Shown here in pieces: positions 26,308 to 36,067 of a DNA stretch of 64,000 nt (the stretch's first letter is position 1; each line of letters begins with the position of its first letter). Made by a program: the position numbers and the translations under genes. The stretch spans positions 89,067 through 153,066 of the forward strand of contig JABWCD010000012.1 of NCBI GenBank assembly GCA_013359265.1, written 5' to 3'. Source of the DNA: Candidatus Hydrogenedentota bacterium (GTDB taxonomy: Bacteria > Hydrogenedentota > Hydrogenedentia > Hydrogenedentales > SLHB01). A model generated the notes under the pieces. The model was not told the DNA's origin, searched no databases, and saw nothing but the letters and a program-made list of their open reading frames with translations.

Positions 26308-27363
26308 CTAGCAGATTCGCGGAAGTTGCTCGCCGCTCGGCATGTCGAGAATTCGGACGCTGCCGATGCGGCTTTCGATCGTGACGCGGGCGGGACTGGA
26401 ATCCAACACTTCGCCGATAACGGCGGGAGTCGTGTCCACGGCGTGACCGCGCAGCGTATCGAGTGCGCGATCGGCATCCGAATGGTCTACGATCGCGACG
26501 AAGCGCCCTTCGTTTGCAACGGCCAAAGGGTCGAGTCCCAAAAGTTCGCACGCGCCGCGGACGTCGTCGCGGACGGGTATTGCCGATTCGCGCAGATGCA
26601 CAGCGCGTCCGGAGGCGGCCGCAATCTCGTTGACGGCGCTGGTCAGTCCGCCGCGTGTCAGATCGCGCAAACAACGGATGGCGACGTTTTCGCGCAGCAA
26701 CGCCAATACGGGGGCGGCGAGCGGCGCGCAGTCGCTGGTGAGCGTCGTTTCGAATTCGAGCCCTTCCCGCACGGCCATAACCGCGATTCCATGACGCCCC
26801 AGATCGCCGCTGACCAACACTGCATCGCCGGGTTGAATCGATCGCGGCGCGATGACGCGGCCGTGTTCGATTACGCCAATACCGGCGGTATTGATGAACA
26901 CGCCGTCGCCGTGACCGTGTTCTACGACTTTTGTGTCACCGGTGACGATTTGTATGTTGGAGGCTTCCGCGGCCCGCTGCATGGATGCCACGATATCGGA
27001 CAAGACCTGCGTGGGCAGTCCGGCTTCGACAATGAATCCGGCGCTGAGGTACAGCGGCCGCGCACCGGCCATCGCGAGATCGTTCACCGTGCCGTACACC
27101 GCGAGCGATCCAATATCTCCGCCGGGAAAGACGAGCGGTTGTATCACAAACGAGTCGGTCGTGAAGGCGAACCGCGTGCCGTCGACTGCGAATACGGCCG
27201 CGTCGTGGTCCTGGCGGAGGAGGTCATTGTCGAACTGTGACTTGAAGACACGCTCGATTAGACGGTGCATGGCCGTTCCGCCGCCGCCGTGAATCATGGT
27301 GATTTGTTCGTCCTGCGGAAGCGGAAGCGGACAGGACAGAGATTCGGGCGTCTGGCCGTTCAT
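26308..27363 (-). CDS. hypE: HypE, hydrogenase cyanide-ligand maturation protein
   Basis: A 351-residue PurM-like ATPase. HGGGGTAMHRLI is the conserved N-terminal segment, with FTTDSFVIQPLVFPGGDIG and RDLTRGGLTSAVNEIA further on. It ends in PRIC: the C-terminal Cys receives the carbamoyl group from HypF and is dehydrated to thiocyanate, the source of the CN ligands of the NiFe site. The start at 27363 is one base after the hypD stop. It is the last gene of the hydrogenase operon. Confidence 0.96.
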   Translation of the reverse strand: MNGQTPESLSCPLPLPQDEQITMIHGGGGTAMHRLIERVFKSQFDNDLLRQDHDAAVFAVDGTRFAFTTDSFVIQPLVFPGGDIGSLAVYGTVNDLAMAGARPLYLSAGFIVEAGLPTQVLSDIVASMQRAAEASNIQIVTGDTKVVEHGHGDGVFINTAGIGVIEHGRVIAPRSIQPGDAVLVSGDLGRHGIAVMAVREGLEFETTLTSDCAPLAAPVLALLRENVAIRCLRDLTRGGLTSAVNEIAAASGRAVHLRESAIPVRDDVRGACELLGLDPLAVANEGRFVAIVDHSDADRALDTLRGHAVDTTPAVIGEVLDSSPARVTIESRIGSVRILDMPSGEQLPRIC

Positions 27364-27364
27364 G

Positions 27365-28480
27365 CTATGCGCACGGGCCTGCGAGAACGGCAGGTTCGGA
27401 CTGCTTGTACCGGTAATAGGCCGCACAGGCGCCTTCGCCGGAGACCATCGGCGCGCCGAGTGGATGGTCAGGTGTGCAGCGGGTGCCGAACGCGGGGCAC
27501 TCGCGCGGCTTCTTCACGCCGCGCAGCACGAGCCCGCTGATGCAATCCTCGGATTCGTGCGCGACGATTTCCGAGACGTCGAAGCGGCGCTCCGCGTCGT
27601 AGCGGTCGAACGGCGGGCGCAACGCGAGTCCGCTGCGCGCAATCGTACCGATGCCGCGCCACCCGCGTGGCGCGATCTGATACACGGTCTCGATAAGGCG
27701 CTGCGCGTGCCGGTTGCCTTCGCGCGACACGGATCGCGCATATTGGTTTTCGACTTCCGCCCGGCCTTCCTCCAATTGGCGCACGCACAGGAGCACGCCA
27801 TGGAGGATGTCAAGCGGTTCGAACCCGGTTACGACGATTGGCACATTATACTTCTTTGCGAGCGGCTCGTATTCGGTATAGCCCATAATCGTACAGACGT
27901 GGCCCGCCGCAAGGAATCCGTTTACTCGGCAATCGGGTGACGAGAGAATGGCTTCCATCGCCGGCGGGACGAGCACGTGTGAACAGAGGATGGAGAAGTT
28001 CTCGATATTTGATTGGTGTGCCTGAAACACGGCCAATGCATTTGCAGGCGCCGTGGTTTCGAATCCCACCGCGAAGAAGACAACCTGCTTGCCGGGGTTG
28101 TTCTTTGCGAGATTGAGCGCGTCCAACGGCGAATACACGATGCGCACGTCCGCGCCGGACGCTTTCGCGCGGAACAGGTCGTCGCGGCTTCCGGGGACGC
28201 GCAGCATATCGCCAAAGGAACAGAAGACGGCGTCTGGCTGGCGCGCGATGGCAATGGCCTTGTCGATGAGTTCGACGGGCGTGACGCAAACGGGACAGCC
28301 GGGGCCGTGGATCAATTCGATCGCCGGCGGAAGCAACTCGTCAATCCCAAACTTGACGATGGCGTGGGTCTGCCCGCCGCACACTTCCATGATGGCGTGC
28401 GGCCCGGTTGTAACGCGGCGAATTTCATCCGCAATTCTGCGCGCATTGGATGCATCGCGGTATTCGTCGATGTATTTCAC
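27365..28480 (-). CDS. hypD: HypD, iron-sulfur scaffold for Fe(CN)2CO assembly
   Basis: A 371-residue protein of normal length. Conserved motifs include [10 protein letters not shown] (Cys34), HGPGCPVC (Cys62, Cys65) and [11 protein letters not shown], and the C-terminal region carries the cysteines ([12 protein letters not shown] and others) for its [4Fe-4S] cluster. With HypC it builds the Fe(CN)2CO unit. Translation starts at a GTG that overlaps the hypC stop (GTGA). Confidence 0.96.
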   Translation of the reverse strand: MKYIDEYRDASNARRIADEIRRVTTGPHAIMEVCGGQTHAIVKFGIDELLPPAIELIHGPGCPVCVTPVELIDKAIAIARQPDAVFCSFGDMLRVPGSRDDLFRAKASGADVRIVYSPLDALNLAKNNPGKQVVFFAVGFETTAPANALAVFQAHQSNIENFSILCSHVLVPPAMEAILSSPDCRVNGFLAAGHVCTIMGYTEYEPLAKKYNVPIVVTGFEPLDILHGVLLCVRQLEEGRAEVENQYARSVSREGNRHAQRLIETVYQIAPRGWRGIGTIARSGLALRPPFDRYDAERRFDVSEIVAHESEDCISGLVLRGVKKPRECPAFGTRCTPDHPLGAPMVSGEGACAAYYRYKQSEPAVLAGPCA

Positions 28481-28731
28481 GACGAAGCGCCGCCAGATTC
28501 TTCGAGTTCACCGAGTTGGTCCAAGTAGTCGAAAATCCTTTCCGCTTCGGCGTCGTTGACAATGCTGATTCCGACGCCGGCGTGTACGAGCACGTATTGT
28601 CCTTCACTGGCTTCGGGCAGGAGCGCAAGCGAGACCTCCTTCACCATACCGCCGAAACTGACGCGGGCCTTTCTGAGAATCGGATCGCCTTCGTCGATCG
28701 ACAGGATTTCGCCGGGCACGGCTAGGCACAT
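28477..28731 (-). CDS. hypC: HypC, hydrogenase maturation chaperone
   Basis: An 84-residue protein beginning MCLAVPGEI; the Cys at position 2 is the essential residue that holds iron and binds the large-subunit precursor. [16 protein letters not shown] and [12 protein letters not shown] are typical of the HypC/HupF beta-barrel. I trimmed the frame to the ATG at 28731 to place the Cys at position 2. It overlaps the end of hypF by 10 bases and the hypD start by 4. Confidence 0.95.
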   Translation of the reverse strand: MCLAVPGEILSIDEGDPILRKARVSFGGMVKEVSLALLPEASEGQYVLVHAGVGISIVNDAEAERIFDYLDQLGELEESGGASS

Positions 28732-31088
28732 CGCGACGGCTCCGCGGGGTGTCGCATCGCAAATACTGCCTGTCCTAATGCGATACCGCCGTCGTTTGGC
28801 GGGACGAAGCGGTGCCAATGGGGAAGGAAGCCGTTGTCAGTGAGCAGTGCGATGGTTCGTTCGGCGAGCACCGAATTTTGGAAGCAGCCGCCGCTAAGTA
28901 CAACCTCGTAGAGATGGGCGCGGCGCGAGACTTCGAGAATAGCCGTGGCAAGCGAATCGTGAAAGCACGCTGCGATGTGCTGCGGTGGTTCGTCGTTGCG
29001 CACATCAGCGGCCAGGGCGCGTATGACGGGCGCCCAATCCAGGACAATTCCGTCCCCGCGTTCGATCACGTCAAACCGGTACGCAGCACCATGGGCCGGC
29101 GCGTCCTTCGCGAGTGCTTCCAGCAACATTGCCGCCTGGCCTTCGTAGGATGCGCGCTGGCATACACCGCAAATGGATGCGACGGCGTCGAAGAGCCGGC
29201 CCGCGCTGGTCGTGACCGGCGAATTGATGCGATTCTGTATCATGGCGATAAGCGTTGGGATTTCATCGCCGCGAAAGGCGCGCAACGTCGGGATGAGCCC
29301 GAGTCGAGCGGGATTCAATCTATCAAGCGCGGACCGCGAAACTTCTACGGGCATTGCACCGGATTCCATGAGCACCGAGAGCGCGGACCGGCGCGGTTCG
29401 CGGATGGCCTGGTCGCCGCCGGGGAGCCGGAATTCGCGCAGGTGCGCGATGCGCGTGAAGCCATCCCGGGTGGCGCGAAGAAACTCCCCGCCCCAGATTC
29501 TGCCGTCGGTACCCAAGCCTGTCCCGTCCCACGACACGCCAAGAACGGGGCCTTCGAGTTTGTGCTCGGCCATGCACGCGAGGATGTGCGCGTAGTGGTG
29601 CTGCACACCGCGCACCGGCAGGGAAGTCGCGCGGGCGAGCTTTGTGCTTGCGTAATCGGGGTGCAAATCGCACGCGACTTGCTCGGCGCTGCCGCCAAAG
29701 AGCCGCGTCATCGCCGAGACTTCGCGTTTGAATGCGTCGACGGCCTGGACTGACTCCAAGTCGCCGATGTGCTGGCTGACGAATACCTGGCAGCCCTTGG
29801 AAACAGCGACCGTGTTCTTCAGGTGCGCGCCCGCCGAAAGGGTGCACGGACCTGTTTCGCCGCAATCGATGGGCAGCGGCGCGTAGCCGCGCGCGCGGCG
29901 CAGCACCATTTCGCGGCCGGCGATGACGCGCGCGATCGAGTCGTCCATCTGACGCACGATGGGGCGGTCGTGAACAAGAAAGAAATCGGCGATGCCGCCG
30001 AGGCGTTCCAGCGCCTCGTGTTCGTCAATGCAGATGGGTTCGTCGCTCTTGTTGCCGCTGGTCGCGACGATGGGAAAACCGAGTTCGTCCAAGAGCAGGT
30101 GATGCAATGGCGTGTAGGGCAGCATGACGCCGAGCGTGGCGACGCCCGGCGCGACGTTGGCCGCTACGCGAACGCACGCCCGCCTGCGGTTCAGCAATAC
30201 TATCGGCGACTCGGGCGACACGAGCAGCGCCGCCTCGAGCGGTAACACGTCGCAGTCGGCCCGAACCATATCGAGATCGGGATACATGACTGCGAACGGC
30301 TTTTCATCGCGGTGCTTTCGTTTTCGCAGCAGGGCAACCGCGTGCGCGTCGCGCGCGTCGGCAACGAGCTGGAACCCGCCCAAGCCCTTCACGGCCACGA
30401 TGCGGCCCGCGCGCACCTCCGTCGCCGCCATGAGCAGCGCGTCATGGTGCGACGCGTACACGTCGCCTTCGGGTCCCCAAATGGATATTGACGGACCGCA
30501 ATTCGCGCAGGCGATGGGTTGCGCGTGGAACCGCCGGTCGGCGGGGTCCTCGTATTCGTCGCGGCACTGCGCACACATTCGGAATGCGCGCATCGACGTG
30601 TTGGGCCGGTCATAAGGCATCGCGTGCACGAGGGAGAAACGTGGCCCGCAGTGGGTGCAGTTGATAAATGGATAGCGGTAGCGCCGGTTCGAGGGGTCAC
30701 GCATTTCGCGCAGACACTCCGCGCACACGGCAATATCCGGCATGACAAACGCGCTGGTGTCACCATCCTTTTCGCTGTCTACAATCGCGAACTCCCGGGC
30801 ATGTACCGGTGCGAGATGGACGACATCCATGGTCTCGATGCGCGAGAGGGGCGGCTTTTCGGCATGCAACCGCCGAAGAAACGACTGGACGGCGGCCGAC
30901 TGACCCTCGGCGTCGATGACGAGGCCGTACGGCGAGTTCGCGACTGTGCCTACGAGATCGAGTTCAAGCGCGAGGCGATACACGAATGGGCGAAAGCCGA
31001 TGCCCTGTACCGCGCCGCGCACCACGACGTGCACGCGAACGATTTCGTGCGAGCCGACAGCGTGCGTGTGGATAGTGTTCACGTCCAT
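28722..31088 (-). CDS. hypF: HypF, carbamoyltransferase for hydrogenase maturation
   Basis: A 788-residue protein with the full domain set: N-terminal acylphosphatase (VVVRGAVQGIGFRPFVYRL, about 18-105), two zinc-finger-like CX2C pairs (CAECLREM with CTHCGPRF; CAQCRDEY with CANCGPS), a YrdC-like nucleotide-binding domain (about 225-400) and a Kae1-like C-terminal domain (about 410-780) with HHYAHILACMAEH and GVSWDGTGLG. It activates carbamoyl phosphate with ATP and transfers the carbamoyl group to HypE. Ten bases separate it from hypB. Confidence 0.96.
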   Translation of the reverse strand: MDVNTIHTHAVGSHEIVRVHVVVRGAVQGIGFRPFVYRLALELDLVGTVANSPYGLVIDAEGQSAAVQSFLRRLHAEKPPLSRIETMDVVHLAPVHAREFAIVDSEKDGDTSAFVMPDIAVCAECLREMRDPSNRRYRYPFINCTHCGPRFSLVHAMPYDRPNTSMRAFRMCAQCRDEYEDPADRRFHAQPIACANCGPSISIWGPEGDVYASHHDALLMAATEVRAGRIVAVKGLGGFQLVADARDAHAVALLRKRKHRDEKPFAVMYPDLDMVRADCDVLPLEAALLVSPESPIVLLNRRRACVRVAANVAPGVATLGVMLPYTPLHHLLLDELGFPIVATSGNKSDEPICIDEHEALERLGGIADFFLVHDRPIVRQMDDSIARVIAGREMVLRRARGYAPLPIDCGETGPCTLSAGAHLKNTVAVSKGCQVFVSQHIGDLESVQAVDAFKREVSAMTRLFGGSAEQVACDLHPDYASTKLARATSLPVRGVQHHYAHILACMAEHKLEGPVLGVSWDGTGLGTDGRIWGGEFLRATRDGFTRIAHLREFRLPGGDQAIREPRRSALSVLMESGAMPVEVSRSALDRLNPARLGLIPTLRAFRGDEIPTLIAMIQNRINSPVTTSAGRLFDAVASICGVCQRASYEGQAAMLLEALAKDAPAHGAAYRFDVIERGDGIVLDWAPVIRALAADVRNDEPPQHIAACFHDSLATAILEVSRRAHLYEVVLSGGCFQNSVLAERTIALLTDNGFLPHWHRFVPPNDGGIALGQAVFAMRHPAEPSRCA

Positions 31089-31098
31089 CCCGCCTTCT

Positions 31099-31758
31099 CT
31101 ACGCCGATGAAGGAACTCCGCCGGCGCGCGTCAGCCAGCCCGTCCACGCGTCAATACCTTCGCCGGTGCGGCAGGACGTGCGCAGAATACGCGCCTTCGG
31201 ATTGATCGTTTGAATGTAGCCGGCGAACACGGTTTCGTCGAAATCGACGTACGGAAGCAAGTCGATTTTGTTCAGTACGACAACATCCGTGGTCCGGAAA
31301 AGCTTGGGATATTTTGCCGGTTTGTCGTGGCCTTCGGCGGTACTGACAATCGCGACGCGCGCGGTCTCGCCGAGATCGAAATCGACGGGGCACACGAGAT
31401 TGCCGACGTTCTCGATCAAGAGTAAATCCAGATCGTGCATCGGCAGGCGGTCAAGCGCGCGGCTAACGAGGTTCGCTTCGAGATGGCAACCGCCGGCGGT
31501 CTGAATCTGCACGACAGGCACACCGTGTACGGCGATGCGTTGCGCGTCGAGCGTCGTGTCGGGATCGCCTTCGAGCACGCCTACGCGGACGCGCCCCGCG
31601 AGCGCGCGCAACGCGGACTCGATTAACGACGTTTTCCCCGAACCGGGCGCGCTGATGAGGTTGACCGCGGCCACGCCGGCGCCACGCAGGCGTTCGCGAA
31701 TGCCGCCGGCGATTTCGTCGTTGACCTTCATTACCTTTTGGATGACTTCGATTTCCAT
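31099..31758 (-). CDS. hypB: HypB, nickel-insertion GTPase
   Basis: About 219 residues. The P-loop is SAPGSGKTSLIES, with LEGDPDTTLDAQRI, ENVGNLVCPVDFDLG and VVLNKIDLLPYV as further SIMIBI-GTPase motifs; QTAGGCHLEANLV and NLVCP supply the Cys/His metal site at the dimer interface. The N-terminus lacks both a His-rich stretch and the CXXCGC nickel motif, so it is the short form. I prefer the ATG at 31758; an in-frame GTG at 31767 is a possible alternative. It inserts nickel together with HypA, encoded 54 bases upstream. Confidence 0.95.
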   Translation of the reverse strand: MEIEVIQKVMKVNDEIAGGIRERLRGAGVAAVNLISAPGSGKTSLIESALRALAGRVRVGVLEGDPDTTLDAQRIAVHGVPVVQIQTAGGCHLEANLVSRALDRLPMHDLDLLLIENVGNLVCPVDFDLGETARVAIVSTAEGHDKPAKYPKLFRTTDVVVLNKIDLLPYVDFDETVFAGYIQTINPKARILRTSCRTGEGIDAWTGWLTRAGGVPSSA

Positions 31759-31812
31759 ATTCAACACCTGTTCTCAGGCCTTCCCGGACGGACTCCCGCT
31801 CGATGCGCCGCT

Positions 31813-32157
31813 TTAGTCGCGCAAGGTCACCGAGCGCAGGACGAGTTCGTTGCCGTGCACGACGCGGCCGCCGCCCGCGCCGCATTCAGGGCACCGCCAC
31901 ACGGGCTCCCCGGGACGGAAAATCGTTTCGCACGACTCGCACAGCACTTCGACGGGGACTTCCGTCCAATCGAACTCGGCGCCCTCGGCGTTCGTGCCGT
32001 GGCTAATCGCCTGGAATGCAAACGACATCATTTCGGGAACGACCTGGCTCAGCGCGCCAACGTCGATCGCCACACGGACCACGGGCAACTCGCCATTCTG
32101 TTTCGAAATGTCGAGGGCCACATCGAGTATGCGTTTTACGATACTGAGTTCGTGCAT
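31813..32157 (-). CDS. hypA: HypA, nickel metallochaperone
   Basis: A 114-residue protein. It starts MHEL, where His2 is the nickel ligand, and has a zinc site of two pairs, CESC and CPEC. Length and motif order are standard. It overlaps the protease gene by 22 bases, so it is translated from the same message. Confidence 0.96.
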   Translation of the reverse strand: MHELSIVKRILDVALDISKQNGELPVVRVAIDVGALSQVVPEMMSFAFQAISHGTNAEGAEFDWTEVPVEVLCESCETIFRPGEPVWRCPECGAGGGRVVHGNELVLRSVTLRD

Positions 32158-32657
32158 GGGTCCGATTCCGCATTACTGCCGTGCGCGATGCCCAGGACGA
32201 GCGCCTCGATTCTATCCGAAACTACTTCGACGGCGCGCGAAACCTCCGTGGACATCGTACCGCCGGCGCCAAAATCGCGGCCTTCGATTGCGTACACGTG
32301 CAGGCGTGCGGGTAGGCGATCGAGAACACGCGCCAATTCGATCGATTCGGCAACGCTGAACGCGTGCGTCGAGTAGCGGAAAAACCTCGCGGGCAATGAT
32401 CGTTCGTGGGCCGCGAACTCGTAGATTTGACCAGATTCGCCGCCGGAGTCCGCCGCGTCAACCAGAAAAACGGTTTCGCCCGATTGCCATGCTTCCATCA
32501 GCGACGCACCCTCGCCGCTGTGGTCGATAATGTGCACGCCGGGCAGGGCGCGGGAACGGATGTTATCGGCGACGCGAGGGCCCGCCGCGTCGTCGCCGCG
32601 CAGGCGGTTGCCGACGCCAATGACCAGCATGCGAAGCTGTTCGCCGTTGTTGCCCAT
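32136..32657 (-). CDS. Hydrogenase maturation endopeptidase (HyaD/HycI family)
   Basis: A 173-residue protein. VIGVGNRLRGDDAAGPRVAD is the family N-terminus with the Asp that senses nickel; FLVDAADSGGESGQIYEF supplies the second Asp and STHAFSVAESIELA the conserved His. It removes the C-terminal extension of the large subunit after nickel insertion. It starts 10 bases after the large-subunit gene, whose product ends in a short extension FLRLHVDRD after the DPCXXCXXH motif, the natural substrate. Confidence 0.9.
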   Translation of the reverse strand: MGNNGEQLRMLVIGVGNRLRGDDAAGPRVADNIRSRALPGVHIIDHSGEGASLMEAWQSGETVFLVDAADSGGESGQIYEFAAHERSLPARFFRYSTHAFSVAESIELARVLDRLPARLHVYAIEGRDFGAGGTMSTEVSRAVEVVSDRIEALVLGIAHGSNAESDPCTNSVS

Positions 32658-32667
32658 TGTCCATCTC

Positions 32668-33969
32668 TCAGTCGCGGTCCACGTGCAGTCTCAGAAAATG
32701 ACAGGAGCACGAGATGCACGGATCGTAGTTGCGGACGGCCTGTTCGCAGCGCCACGTCAGTTTGTCGTCGGGCAGATCGGCATGCCGTGGGACGAACGCC
32801 GCAAGGTCTTCCTCCATGGTGCGCTGGTTCTGCGCAGTCGGCGGCGCGATGCGCGCGTCGGTGATGACGCCGTTGTCGTCGATTGCGTAGGTGTGATAGC
32901 AGATGCCGCGCGGGGCTTCGCTGCAGCCGTGACCGCGTCCCGCGCGCGGCGCGAGTTCAATGAACGGTTTCTCCGGCTCCTCGTACGACTCGATGATGCG
33001 AAGCGATTCCTCGCACGCGTACAGGGTCTCGAAACCGCGCACGACGATGCTCTTGAACGGGTTCGTACACGGTGGCGTCACGCCAATTTCCTGCGCGAGC
33101 TCCCGGCAGCGCGGTGTGAGCCGGTCAAAGTTGAGATTGAAGCGCGCAAGCGGTCCGACGTGGTACGCGCCGCGCAGCTTGACGAACGAATGCAGCGAAG
33201 TCGAGTGCTTGACGTGCTCTTCCTCGAAATGCTTGAAGAAGTCCTCAATCGGAATATCGAGGCCCCTGTTCGAGACAAGCCGCCCTTCCCAGAGCGGGTA
33301 TTCGCCGGGGTGGCGCATCGCGACGAACTCGTAGTCGCGTTCAAAGTCCGGAAACTCGAAGGTCGAAACCAGCTTTGTAAGCGCCACCGACGCGTCACAA
33401 GCCCAGAGGAGGTCGTCGCGCATGGCGAGCAACTGTTTCTTCGTTGGCGTCCTGTAGAAGCCGCCGACGCGAAGGTTGATCGGATGGATTTCGCGGCCGC
33501 CAACGACCGTCATCAGTTCATTGCCAATCTTCTTGAGGCGCAACGCGTTCTTGACGACATCGGGGTGGTCTTTTGCCATCTGGATGGCGTCTTCGTAGCC
33601 GAGAAAGTCGGGCGCGTGAAGCATCGCCATGTGGAGTACGTGGCTTTCAATCCATTCACCGCAATAGACAAGACGGCGCAGTTCGCGGATGGGCCCGTCG
33701 ATCTTCGCGCCAACGATGGACTCCATCGCGCTGATGGAGCTGGACTGGTACGCGATGGGACAAATGCCGCAGATGCGCGCTGTGATGTCCGGAGCTTCGG
33801 TCCACTTTCGGCCTCGCAGGAACGCCTCGAAGAACCGGGGCGGTTCGAAGATTTTCAGCTTGACGTCAGAGACTTTGCCGTCTCGAATCTTGAGAAATAG
33901 GGCGCCTTCGCCTTCGACCCGCGCCATGTAGTCGACTTTTATGGTGCGCGACTTTTTAGCGTTGCTCAT
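32668..33969 (-). CDS. hydA: [NiFe]-hydrogenase group 3b large (alpha) subunit
   Basis: A 433-residue protein. The two Ni-binding motifs are [13 protein letters not shown] (Cys67, Cys70) and [11 protein letters not shown] (Cys418, Cys421) near the C-terminus, so the active site is complete. In the first motif the residue often His in other groups is Tyr74. Nine residues follow His424 and would be removed by the protease encoded downstream. Relatedness to group 3b (NADP-linked, sulfhydrogenase-type) is judged from subunit set and motif form. It interconverts H2 and protons in the cytoplasm. The start overlaps the small-subunit stop by 14 bases. Confidence 0.92.
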   Translation of the reverse strand: MSNAKKSRTIKVDYMARVEGEGALFLKIRDGKVSDVKLKIFEPPRFFEAFLRGRKWTEAPDITARICGICPIAYQSSSISAMESIVGAKIDGPIRELRRLVYCGEWIESHVLHMAMLHAPDFLGYEDAIQMAKDHPDVVKNALRLKKIGNELMTVVGGREIHPINLRVGGFYRTPTKKQLLAMRDDLLWACDASVALTKLVSTFEFPDFERDYEFVAMRHPGEYPLWEGRLVSNRGLDIPIEDFFKHFEEEHVKHSTSLHSFVKLRGAYHVGPLARFNLNFDRLTPRCRELAQEIGVTPPCTNPFKSIVVRGFETLYACEESLRIIESYEEPEKPFIELAPRAGRGHGCSEAPRGICYHTYAIDDNGVITDARIAPPTAQNQRTMEEDLAAFVPRHADLPDDKLTWRCEQAVRNYDPCISCSCHFLRLHVDRD

Positions 33970-34738
33970 GGCGCTCGCTTTCCTTCCGGTACGCGTCTTT
34001 GCCCGCATAAAAGGTGCGGAATTTCCGCACCACGTCCGCGCGGTCCGTGCCGAGCTTGCCGAACCATGCCGCGAGCGACGCGGTGTTCGGCGTTTCCATC
34101 GGGCCGTAGCAACTGTAGCACCCGCGATTGTACGACGGGCAGATCGAGCCGCAGCCCGCGTGGGTGACGGGCCCCATGCAGGGGATCCCTTGCGCAACCA
34201 TCACGCAGGGAATACCGCGGCGTTTGCACTCGATGCAGAGGCTGTGCGACGCGACATTGGGTTTGTGCCCATGCAGGAACGCATTGAGCACCTCCACCAA
34301 CTGCAACTTATTGATGGGGCACCCCTGCAACTCGAAGTCGACGTAGATGTGGCTGCTGATGGGAGTGGAGGCTGCGAGCGTGCTGATGTACCCCGGCGAG
34401 GCGTAGACGTATTTCGTGTACTCCGCGACGTCCGCAAAATTGCGCAGCGCCTGAATTCCGCCGGACGTGGCGCAAGCGCCGATCGTGATCACGCACTTCG
34501 ATTGTTTGCGGATTTTTTGGATACGCTCCGCGTCGTGCGAGGTGGTAATCGATCCTTCGACGAGCGACACGTCATAGGGGCCTTTGACGACGGCGCGCGT
34601 CGCTTCGGGGAAATAGGCGATTTCGACGGCGTCCGCTACGGCGAGCAGCTCGTCCTCGCAATCGAGGAGGCTGAGTTGGCACCCGTCGCACGACGCGAAC
34701 TTCCACACGGCAAGTTTCGGTTTATGCGCGGCGGCCAT
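33956..34738 (-). CDS. hydD: [NiFe]-hydrogenase group 3b small (delta) subunit
   Basis: A 260-residue protein without a TAT leader, as expected for a cytoplasmic enzyme. Proximal-cluster ligands start at [11 protein letters not shown] (Cys17, Cys20), continue with [10 protein letters not shown] and GCPI, and further cysteines ([26 protein letters not shown]) serve the medial and distal clusters. It relays electrons between the NiFe site and the diaphorase part. I chose the ATG at 34738, one base after the hydG stop. Confidence 0.93.
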   Translation of the reverse strand: MAAAHKPKLAVWKFASCDGCQLSLLDCEDELLAVADAVEIAYFPEATRAVVKGPYDVSLVEGSITTSHDAERIQKIRKQSKCVITIGACATSGGIQALRNFADVAEYTKYVYASPGYISTLAASTPISSHIYVDFELQGCPINKLQLVEVLNAFLHGHKPNVASHSLCIECKRRGIPCVMVAQGIPCMGPVTHAGCGSICPSYNRGCYSCYGPMETPNTASLAAWFGKLGTDRADVVRKFRTFYAGKDAYRKESERHEQR

Positions 34739-34739
34739 G

Positions 34740-35579
34740 TCACACCTCCCAGATATCGAGCAGACGCTTGACGTCGTCGTAGCGGAAGACCGGGCCGTCT
34801 TTGCACACGAACTTGGGCCCATATTGACAATGGCCACAGAACCCAACTGCGCATTTCATGTTTCGTTCCATGGACACAAATACATCGTCGGTTGGCAGGC
34901 CGCGCTTAACCAGCGCTTCGATGGTGTACTTCATCATGATCTCGGGACCGCAAACAAACGCGGTCGCATTGTACGGGTCGAACGGGGCGCGGGGGACGAG
35001 TTGGGTGACGACGCCGACGTGTCCGCGCCAGCCCCCGATCGATCGGTCGACGGTAACGAGCACGTCCATGTCGAAACGGCCGCGCCACCCTTCGAGTTCC
35101 TTGCGATAGAGGATATCGTTCGGCGTGCGGGCGCCGTAGAGAAGGACAAGGCGCCCGTACTTGCCGCGATTCGCGAGTACGTGATGCAGCAGCGGGCGTA
35201 GCGGAGCCAACCCGATACCACCGGTAACAACGACGATGTCCTGCCCCTCGGCGTCTTCGATGGGCCAACTGCGCCCGTAGGGCCCGCGGACACCAATCAC
35301 CTGGCCCGCACGCAGCATGTCCATCGCGCGCGTGACGGTGCCGACGGCGCGGGTTGTGTGCACGAGCGTATCCGCGTCGGCAGGATTGCCGCTGATCGAG
35401 ATGGCGACTTCGCCCACGCCGTAGATGTAGAGCATGTTGAACTGCCCCGGCTTGAACGGTTTCGCATTTGCCGGGTCGGGACGACGCAACTCGAACGTAA
35501 AGGTGTCGGACGTTTCCTTCCGGACCGCCTTGATACGGTGCGGTTGTGTCAGCATCGGGTCTGTGAGCGCGGTGTTCAT
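34740..35579 (-). CDS. hydG: Hydrogenase diaphorase (gamma) subunit, FAD/NAD(P)-binding
   Basis: A 279-residue protein of the ferredoxin-reductase/DHOD electron-transfer type. The FAD domain has [20 protein letters not shown]; the nucleotide domain has [15 protein letters not shown] and [10 protein letters not shown]. The C-terminus carries a [2Fe-2S] site, Cys243, 248, 251 and 259 in [18 protein letters not shown]. It exchanges electrons with NADP(H). It begins 22 bases after the cNMP-binding gene. Confidence 0.93.
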   Translation of the reverse strand: MNTALTDPMLTQPHRIKAVRKETSDTFTFELRRPDPANAKPFKPGQFNMLYIYGVGEVAISISGNPADADTLVHTTRAVGTVTRAMDMLRAGQVIGVRGPYGRSWPIEDAEGQDIVVVTGGIGLAPLRPLLHHVLANRGKYGRLVLLYGARTPNDILYRKELEGWRGRFDMDVLVTVDRSIGGWRGHVGVVTQLVPRAPFDPYNATAFVCGPEIMMKYTIEALVKRGLPTDDVFVSMERNMKCAVGFCGHCQYGPKFVCKDGPVFRYDDVKRLLDIWEV

Positions 35580-35601
35580 ATCATCAATGTTGTAAACGTG
35601 A

Positions 35602-36063
35602 TTAGGGTGCGTACAGATCGAGAAGTTGTAGACGTGTGGCTTCGAGCCGCTCGGAAACCACCGGCATGAGCCGCGCAAGGAACTGGTATCCGAATTCGTG
35701 GTCCGCTTCGCACGCGTCCCGCAATTGCTCGGATCCGAGACATACGCCACGCGTCAATTCGACTGCCCGGCCGTCGAACTTCCATTGGTACGGCGGCGAT
35801 AGCCACGACCAGCCGACCACCTTATTCGCCCCGAGCGTCTGGATGGTGACGGAACCGCGCGAGGGATGACGCACTTCGATCGCGATGCAACCGTCGCGAA
35901 TGAGGTAACAGCAGTCTGCGTCTTCACCCTCGCGAAACATGTACTCGTCCTCGCGTACGATTTTGAGCCGCGCAAAACTTGCCAGCAGATCGATGTGGCG
36001 CTCTTCCATGCCGCGGACGAATTCGTGTTCGGCGAGCAACTGCTTTACGTCTTTGGTCATCAT
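35602..36063 (-). CDS. Cyclic-nucleotide-binding-domain protein inside the hydrogenase operon
   Basis: A 153-residue protein consisting of little more than one cNMP-binding fold: EEFVRG-like entry helices ([16 protein letters not shown]), [18 protein letters not shown], then a shortened phosphate-binding region. There is no DNA-binding domain, so it is not a Crp/Fnr regulator by itself. GGGGGAT precedes the start at 36063. It sits between hydB (4 bases) and hydG (22 bases), so it is made with the enzyme and may be an allosteric or assembly partner. Whether a nucleotide still binds cannot be told. Confidence 0.85.
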   Translation of the reverse strand: MMTKDVKQLLAEHEFVRGMEERHIDLLASFARLKIVREDEYMFREGEDADCCYLIRDGCIAIEVRHPSRGSVTIQTLGANKVVGWSWLSPPYQWKFDGRAVELTRGVCLGSEQLRDACEADHEFGYQFLARLMPVVSERLEATRLQLLDLYAP

Positions 36064-36067
36064 GTTC

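Noticed and set aside
35602..36063. Crp/Fnr-type transcription factor
   Set aside because: Only the nucleotide-binding fold is present; there is no helix-turn-helix domain.
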